Source: Firmicutes bacterium CAG:145
GTDB taxonomy: Bacteria; Bacillota; Clostridia; Peptostreptococcales; Anaerovoracaceae
Assembly: GCA_000435715.1 (NCBI GenBank)
Contig: FR882600.1
Location: forward strand, 38,303-50,276
DNA length: 11,974 nt
Direction of reading: 5' to 3'
Shown here: one piece after another, positions 7,430 to 11,974 of the stretch
Numbering within the stretch: position 1 is the first letter of the stretch
Layout: each line of letters starts with the position of its first letter
The notes under the pieces: model-generated
Told to the model about the DNA's origin: nothing
Seen by the model: the letters and a program-made list of their open reading frames with translations, nothing else
The model's database searches: none
Made by a program: the position numbers and the translations under genes

Positions 7430-8595
7430 TATTCGTTGTCTCCTCCAAAAACCCATTCTATGACTCTTTCGGTAGATCTTCCGTCACATGACTTCATAAA
7501 TTTTTCTTTGAAAGCGTGTCTTGAACTCTTGCATGTTTTTTCTGCCTTTATAGCTGCGGCCAGTGATTTCCTGTCAAAGGCTACTTCTCCGTAAAGATAA
7601 TCTTTAAAGTCAAAATAGAGGCCTCTGTTTTCCTGATAATTTTCTCTGTCATATATAAAGTATACCACAGGCTTGTCCAGCAGAAAATAGTCAAATATGA
7701 CTGAAGAGAAGTCTGTCACCAATACGTCTGCCACCGTCAAAAGGTCGTTTATATCTCCATATGCAGATACATCTGTGATTTTCGCATTTTTCTCATCATA
7801 CCCGGAAAGGACGGGGCTCTCACATATTCCTCTCATCATATTGCTGTACAGTGCCGGATGCCACTTGGTTATTATATGATACTTATTCCCCAGACAGCCC
7901 GCAAGAAAGTCGAGCCCGAGCTGTTCAAAGTCATAATGAGCGTCTTCAACTTTTCGCCCCCTATAGGTAGGCGCTACCAGCACCACTTTCTTATCCCTTA
8001 GGTCGGGGAAAGCTTTATAAACTCTTTCTCTGGCTTCAGCTGTCTCATTCCGATCGAAAAACATATCTGTTCTGGGGCTTCCAACAGCCTTTACACATTT
8101 TTCGGGGACATCGAAAGCCTCGGCAAAGCAGGGACGTACAGTTTCAGATGTCACTGCAACTTTAGTATATTTTCTGTATCCCTTATTTATATTTTGAATA
8201 TTATCTCCTGTGTTCATTCTGCTGAAACCGAACTTTTTAAAAGCGCCACATCCGTGCCAGAGCTGAACCAGTTCCTGCCCCTTCCTAAGCTTCATCGCAG
8301 AAGTCAAACTGAAAAAGTCGTCGAGAATTATATATTTTGAATCAGTCAAGTCTCTCCACATCTTTAATTTTCTCGAAAGCTTGTCTCTCTGACGTCTGTC
8401 GTGCTTTACATAAACGTTTTTCTCATATTTGCTGTCCAGCGAATCAAAGACGGCTTTAAGATTTCCGTCCAAATTGAAATGAGACTCTGACAGGAAAAGA
8501 ACTTTTTCCCGGTCAAGTCTTAGGAAAAGCAGCATTATTCTGTTATAAATAAAGAAGAGAGCCAAATTAAGAATTTTAAAAATCCTTCTTTTCAT
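7429..8595 (-). CDS. CDP-glycerol/CDP-ribitol phosphotransferase family protein (TagB/TarF-like), copy A
   Basis: A second, divergent paralogue of the same family, 388 residues. Motifs in order: QLWHGCGAFKKFGFSR at 111-126 with His114, GSPRTD at 172-177, APTYRGRK at 208-215, KWHP at 244-247, TDFSSVIFDYFLLDKPVVYF at 294-313 (CDP-alditol binding) and the family's closing CDGRSTERVIEWV. An N-terminal hydrophobic, basic segment (residues 1-26) probably anchors it to the inner face of the membrane. Single-module length again resembles TagB/TarF, enzymes that add one or a few alditol phosphates, rather than long-chain polymerases. It starts 10 bases after the flippase stop with no strong Shine-Dalgarno (best upstream match GAGAAAG, poorly placed), so it may rely on coupling. 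Its TAA overlaps the next ATG. Which paralogue acts first is not visible. Confidence 0.88.
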   Translation of the reverse strand: MKRRIFKILNLALFFIYNRIMLLFLRLDREKVLFLSESHFNLDGNLKAVFDSLDSKYEKNVYVKHDRRQRDKLSRKLKMWRDLTDSKYIILDDFFSLTSAMKLRKGQELVQLWHGCGAFKKFGFSRMNTGDNIQNINKGYRKYTKVAVTSETVRPCFAEAFDVPEKCVKAVGSPRTDMFFDRNETAEARERVYKAFPDLRDKKVVLVAPTYRGRKVEDAHYDFEQLGLDFLAGCLGNKYHIITKWHPALYSNMMRGICESPVLSGYDEKNAKITDVSAYGDINDLLTVADVLVTDFSSVIFDYFLLDKPVVYFIYDRENYQENRGLYFDFKDYLYGEVAFDRKSLAAAIKAEKTCKSSRHAFKEKFMKSCDGRSTERVIEWVFGGDNE

Positions 8596-8605
8596 AATAT
8601 CTACG

Positions 8606-10120
8606 CTACTTTCTCAATCTATTTTTAGCCAGATCATAAAAATATCTGAACTCTTCGGTTCTTCCGTATATAGTTAGCATCATAATGTTCGGCACGGCTG
8701 CGCTTATTACGCATCTGAGTATAAATGCTGTTATTCCCGTCTGAGGCACTATCATATTGCTTCCATATGTGACAGCCATAATTACAGCAAAAGCAAAAAG
8801 ATACTGAATATATCTTGCCGCAAACTTTTTAGCAGGCTTCTTAAACCCATATTTATACAGGACGTGAGGCTCTATCCATACGCAGGTCGCAACGGAACTG
8901 ATGATAGTGCCCAAGATGACTCCTGCCACTCCCAAATATTTCACCAGAATAAGCGAAGCTATCAGGTTTATCAGCGATTCGTAGATCGGCATATATCTGT
9001 TCTGCCAGTACAGGCCCTTGGCGTTTTTAAAGGTCTGAGCTGCGCTGCGCATACCTGTAAAATATATTTTTACTACGATCAGCAGGACTATAGTTTCACT
9101 GAACAGATAGCCTTCCCCAAGCCATATGTCGTTGATGAACGGATTCATCAGGTTGAACAGACAGCAGCAGGAAAACACATACATCCAAAAGTTTACAAAT
9201 AAAATCTTAAAAAAAGTTTTTTCCTGCCGCTCGACGGATTCATTTACCGCCAGATTTCCCACGCTGGCAGAGATGGCCTGAAAGAATTTGTTTATGAATA
9301 CTGCCACAGCGTTAGTTATAGTGTAATAGTTAGCATATATTCCTACGCTGACAAGTCCTACAAACTTGGATAAGATTAAATTGTCGGTAGCGAATACTAT
9401 TATAGTTCCGATCTTGTGAAATACCATCGCCCCTGTATTTTTTTTAATCTGGCCGAAGATTTCTCCCGGTACAGGACTACGGCGCTTCTCTTTCAAAAAT
9501 GGATATCGCTTATCGGCGATGGCCGAAATGCTTATGTTTCTAAACAGCACGAACAATATACCGATCACCATGTATGCGATATAATCTTTGGTAGTAAATA
9601 AGACCGCCACCTGCACCGTGACCATTCCTATTTCCCATAGGCCGTTGTTGATCACTACTACTGAATTATTTTGATTTGCCGTAATAAAGGCTGCTTTATA
9701 AGAGAAGAAATATGACACCGACGAGTTCATAACATATAATGCGTATATCCAGTAAATCTCGGGGATATCAGGCATGTCCTTGATAAAGAAGTCTATCCAT
9801 GGCGTTATGGAAAGGCCAGCAATCAATATGAACATTCCCACAAAAATATAGACCTTCTTGTAAAAGCCCATTATGGCGCTGATATTCTCTTTTTCGCTTC
9901 TGGCGATAGGCCCGTACATACTGAAAATTATGGCCTCTCCTATCCCAAGCTCGGCCAGAGACAGCATCATGAGTACGTTGCTGAAAAGTCCGCTAAGCCC
10001 CACATATTCAATTGTCAGCACTTTTATTATAACCGTTCGGCTTATGAACTGGCTCAGTATATGAACCAGCTGAAGAGCCCATGCAGCCTTAATATTGCGT
10101 GCGGAATTTTGTAAACGCAT
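8606..10120 (-). CDS. Wzx-type polysaccharide flippase (MOP superfamily)
   Basis: A 504-residue polytopic protein with about twelve to fourteen membrane segments across its whole length. The N terminus carries the pattern of Gram-positive polysaccharide flippases: a conserved Asn/Arg-rich start, VGLSGLFSNVLMMLSLAELGIGEAI, then YGPIARSEKENISAIMGFYKK. Further marks are NQNNSVVVIN, TDNLILSKFVGLVSVGIYANY near residue 250 and a late TFKNAKGLYWQNRYMPIYESLINL, common in the family. It would flip the undecaprenyl-linked repeat unit from the cytoplasmic to the outer face. The start has GAGG 6 bases upstream (minus strand AGAGGATTCT-ATG). It follows the acyltransferase by 22 bases. With the Wzy-like gene two positions downstream it points to a Wzx/Wzy-dependent pathway; the pneumococcal teichoic acid flippase TacF belongs to the same superfamily. 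Confidence 0.87.
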   Translation of the reverse strand: MRLQNSARNIKAAWALQLVHILSQFISRTVIIKVLTIEYVGLSGLFSNVLMMLSLAELGIGEAIIFSMYGPIARSEKENISAIMGFYKKVYIFVGMFILIAGLSITPWIDFFIKDMPDIPEIYWIYALYVMNSSVSYFFSYKAAFITANQNNSVVVINNGLWEIGMVTVQVAVLFTTKDYIAYMVIGILFVLFRNISISAIADKRYPFLKEKRRSPVPGEIFGQIKKNTGAMVFHKIGTIIVFATDNLILSKFVGLVSVGIYANYYTITNAVAVFINKFFQAISASVGNLAVNESVERQEKTFFKILFVNFWMYVFSCCCLFNLMNPFINDIWLGEGYLFSETIVLLIVVKIYFTGMRSAAQTFKNAKGLYWQNRYMPIYESLINLIASLILVKYLGVAGVILGTIISSVATCVWIEPHVLYKYGFKKPAKKFAARYIQYLFAFAVIMAVTYGSNMIVPQTGITAFILRCVISAAVPNIMMLTIYGRTEEFRYFYDLAKNRLRK

Positions 10121-10142
10121 AGAATCCTCTATTCTTCAATAT

Positions 10143-11227
10143 CTATATTTTCTTTCTCAAATACCTTTGCAAGGGTTTCTCATATAATTCATGAATAATT
10201 ACACAAACAAAGCATAGTAAAAATAATGCAACCAAAAAATCAAATTTATTATCTCCAATATTAAGGAACTCTATAATCTTCAGGCTTGGGGTCCATACAA
10301 ACAGTTGAAGTATATAAAACCCATATGTAAGTTGACTTGCATAAATTAAGCATTTACTATTTGAAAGCCTCCAACATCTTATCTTTGAGGAACAGAATAT
10401 GATTATACAAGCTAAGATTACACTATTATCTTCAATAAATTTATAATGAAAGTGAAAGCCACTTAGCAAAATAAAACTGCTTATGATAACAATAATTGTA
10501 TAATAAATATTTTTCTTTTTATTTTCTTCTTTACCTTCTCTGTTATTATTAAACTTTAAAGATGCAAGCAACATCCCCATGATAAACTCTATAGTTCTGT
10601 AAAATGGGTTTGTATACAATGACATGCTCCCACTTATGGTTGCATAGTATGGCATATATCTGATAATGAATATACACAGACACAATAATATAAATCTTGT
10701 TCTAAATGAGCTTCGCTGAATTATCTCATGAACAAGCGGGAATAAAAAATAACTTATTATAATACAACTGATGAACCAAGTTCCACCGTTATGTAAAACG
10801 CCAAAAACAGAAGTAAATACACTCTGCAAACCCAGTAACTCTACCGGAGCTAACAAAAGTCCTTTTATAAAATCCTGACGATTAAGTAATATCCATGCAA
10901 AATGCACAAAATAGTAAAGGGGTAAAATACTTATTGCTCTCTTTTTATAAAATCTTGATAATTTCTCCTCTTTAAATAATGACCCCCCCCATTTGAAATA
11001 TACAAGGAGAATCCCGATAATGCAAAAAAGGCAGTCATTATTATGCCTGTCATCTCTATAAATAGATTATTTAAAGTCATGCCAAAGGAAAATCCTGCCA
11101 TTGTTTGTGCGTGCCTTCCAAAAATGAATAACGCACATATTATGCGTACTATGTCAAACATAAAATATCTTTCATTTGTACTATTAGCCTGTACAATTTT
11201 TTGTTCTGTAACATAAGCTGTATTCAT
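10143..11227 (-). pseudogene. Acyltransferase 3 family membrane protein, frameshifted at a G8 run (possibly phase-variable OFF)
   Basis: As written, the frame from ATG 11227 gives only 98 residues and stops at 10931. The N-terminal part has family marks: FDIVRIICALFIFGRHAQT with the conserved Arg28 and putative catalytic His39, and FFALSGFSLY at 67-76. The rest lies in another frame from about 10990 down to 10143. Adding one G to the run of eight joins the halves, giving ...SNGGGSLFKEEKLSRFYKKRAIS (written here in part) and ILPLYYFVHFAW, the expected kR-RilP-lyy segment of acyltransferase 3 proteins, then GGTWFISCIIISYFLFPLV and about ten membrane helices in all. Repaired length is 361 residues, typical for the family. 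It probably O-acetylates the polymer. The GTG at 10907 is not a credible separate start: no ribosome binding site and it lies mid-domain. The gene is clearly AT-richer than tarI/tarJ. Whether this is a genetic switch, a mutation or a sequencing error cannot be told here. Confidence 0.82.
10983..10990 (-). repeat. Homopolymeric G8 tract in the acyltransferase gene (C8 on plus strand)
   Basis: Eight consecutive G residues on the coding strand, preceded by AAT and followed by TCATTATT. Eight Gs read into a stop at 10931; seven Gs stop within about six codons (GTC ATT ATT TAA); nine Gs give the full-length protein. Only one phase in three is ON, the behaviour expected of a contingency tract that changes by slipped-strand mispairing. 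Confidence 0.8.
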
Positions 11228-11278
11228 GATTTCATCGCTTTCTATTTCTATTATATATTCTTGAGAAAATTGAGATTA
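11228..11278 (-). promoter_or_regulatory. Possible promoter upstream of the acyltransferase
   Basis: On the minus strand TATAAT occurs exactly (plus-strand bases 11250-11255), about 22 bases before the ATG at 11227. No good -35 is seen at 17 bases (11273-11278 reads TAATCT). The leader is AT-rich with only a weak ribosome binding site (AGAAAG). This is the first place left of the decayed region where the operon could start, but the -10 alone in such AT-rich DNA is weak evidence. Confidence 0.3.
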
Positions 11279-11292
11279 TGCTAAAAAATATT

Positions 11293-11645
11293 CTATTCAT
11301 TCTCACTCTTAATGTCTTTCTCCTCATACGAGAATGTAAAAACATTTTTCACTATATAAATTGGCCTGTTTTTAACCTCCATATAAGTTTTTGATAAATA
11401 CTCTCCTATCACCCCTAATAATATCATTTGCCCCCTCTAATAGCAAAATTAAGCACACTATTGTGGCATATCCGGAAACGTTAATTCTAAAAATGATGCT
11501 ACTTTAAGAGGCGCTACACTATAGCCAGTAAATCCGTCTATTGAATAGCGCAGCAATTTTTTAAAAGGCTAAGAAGGTTTTCCATATTCTCTCATATTAA
11601 CTTCGTAGGGAATATATTTTGTATTATATCCCACCCAGGAAAAGA
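11293..11645 (-). pseudogene. C-terminal remnant of a DPM1/GtrB-type family 2 glycosyltransferase
   Basis: Three pieces of one protein family are readable. First, from 11640: SWVGYNTKYIPYEVNMREYG, then KPS and a TAG nonsense codon at 11569-11571. Reading on in the same frame: PFKKLLRYSIDGFTGYSVAP and LKVASFL, ending in TAG at 11458-11460. Second, in another frame, HNSVLNFAIRG up to a G5 run at 11431-11435. Third, after a shift at that run, QMILLGVIGEYLSKTYMEVK and NRPIYIVKN, ending at TAG 11293-11295. These are the classic membrane-proximal and C-terminal motifs of undecaprenyl-phosphate glycosyltransferases of the GtrB/DPM1 type (DG.t.FS..PL and GEY...Y.EVK.RPiY). The N-terminal catalytic two thirds and most of the two membrane helices are gone. 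It carries at least a nonsense mutation, an internal deletion and a frameshift, so it is dead. It suggests the locus once had a lipid-linked sugar donor for side-chain glycosylation. Confidence 0.82.
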
Positions 11646-11662
11646 TTCAAATAATTGAAATA

Positions 11663-11866
11663 TTAATTACTTATACTTTTTATATATTCTTTTGCGTACG
11701 CTTTCGTTGAAGCAGAAAATGCGATTGAATATCGTTTATAACCACAAATAAACTTCTTACTAAAATTTCTATTCAGAAAAAAATCCTCAAATAAACCAAA
11801 TAAATCTCCCAATTTATAATTGGCTTGTAAAAGCTCTGCCAATAGTACCGAATAACTATCAAAATA
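11663..11866 (-). pseudogene. Unidentified 67-codon protein fragment, probably a gene remnant
   Basis: An open stretch between TAA at 11867-11869 and TAA at 11663-11665 with coherent protein-like composition: YFDSYSVLLAELLQANYKLG, DLFGLFEDFFLNRNFSKKF and ICGYKRYSIAFSASTKAYAK, ending SISN. It has no ATG; a TTG near residue 9 has no ribosome binding site. It looks like the C-terminal end of a longer, truncated protein. I do not recognise the family. It ends about 20 bases before the GT2 remnant and in the same orientation, so it may be the neighbouring gene of the same former cassette. Confidence 0.4.
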
Positions 11867-11869
11867 TTA

Positions 11870-11974
11870 TGCTTAATTCGTTATAAAATATAAATTGCTC
11901 ACTATACTTAATCATTTAAATATTAAAAACGCTATTATCTCTTCCTTATCAGATCTAATCCTCATACTCTCTCT
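11870..11974. other. AT-rich stretch without an identifiable gene
   Basis: No credible gene is visible. On the minus strand a short frame enters from the right edge (MRIRSDKEEIIAFLIFK, stop near 11912) and could be the tail of something outside the window. Together with the remnants at 11293-11866, the 747 bases right of the acyltransferase start hold no intact coding sequence. Confidence 0.4.

Noticed and set aside
7430..7456. Longer start for the Wzy-like gene at ATG 7456
   Set aside because: The GGAGGA ribosome binding site at 7441-7446 would be inside the coding region, and the ATG at 7429 couples with the upstream stop as TAATG.
9209..9222. A7-G-T6 run in the flippase gene as a second phase-variable tract
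   Set aside because: The flippase frame is intact across it and the runs are interrupted and short for slippage in AT-rich DNA. Worth a glance in reads but unsupported as a switch.
10143..10907. Separate 254-residue acyltransferase gene starting at GTG 10907
   Set aside because: The same frame continues upstream with conserved family sequence (KKRAISILPLYYF), there is no ribosome binding site at 10907, and the missing N terminus is present in the next frame. It is one broken gene.
11278..11388. Short plus-strand open frame (about 36 codons) at the start of the decayed region
   Set aside because: It lies antisense to the conserved C-terminal motifs of the GT2 remnant and has no ribosome binding site.
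1..11974. CRISPR arrays, tRNA/rRNA genes, transposases or phage attachment sites
   Set aside because: I searched by eye and found no regularly spaced repeats, no cloverleaf-like sequence and no transposase or integrase motifs.

Overview
The window looks like a Firmicute (Clostridia-type) chromosome segment carrying the distal part of a cell-surface glycopolymer operon. The main evidence is a tarI-tarJ pair very close in sequence and length to the staphylococcal CDP-ribitol enzymes, two CDP-alditol phosphotransferases of the TagB/TarF size class, strong GGAGG ribosome binding sites, and a DUF4037/DUF4125 pair typical of Firmicutes. I cannot place it to genus.

Layout. Bases 1-1475 hold two plus-strand genes, a DUF4037 nucleotidyltransferase-like gene (cut by the window's left edge) and a DUF4125 gene. 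They end in a hairpin at 1461-1482. Everything else faces the other way. In transcription order (right to left) the minus-strand operon reads: acyltransferase 3 (frameshifted), Wzx-type flippase, CDP-alditol phosphotransferase A, Wzy/O-antigen-ligase-like membrane protein, tarI, tarJ, two-module GT2 glycosyltransferase, CDP-alditol phosphotransferase B. The genes are tightly packed: TAATG and ATGA junctions, gaps of 1-22 bases, and one 78-base gap between tarI and tarJ that holds a nested stem-loop. Bases 11228-11974 contain no intact gene. They hold decayed minus-strand remnants: the C-terminal part of a DPM1/GtrB-type GT2 with several lesions, and an unidentified 67-codon fragment.

How the genes work together (inference). 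TarJ reduces ribulose 5-phosphate to ribitol 5-phosphate and TarI makes CDP-ribitol. One or both CDP-alditol phosphotransferases then add pentitol phosphate to a lipid-linked glycan extended by the GT2. The flippase exports the unit, the Wzy-like protein polymerises or ligates it outside, and the acyltransferase would O-acylate it. The window therefore suggests a pentitol-phosphate polymer made by a Wzx/Wzy-type route rather than by an ABC exporter.

The most striking observation is an eight-base G run (10983-10990 on the plus strand as C) inside the acyltransferase. One more G restores a continuous 361-residue acyltransferase 3 with the expected sequence on both sides, so it is either an OFF state of a phase-variable modification or a fresh loss-of-function mutation. 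A second G run in the nearby GT2 remnant is also one base short of the functional frame. Base composition becomes visibly AT-rich from the flippase rightwards, consistent with a variable, recently exchanged end of the locus.
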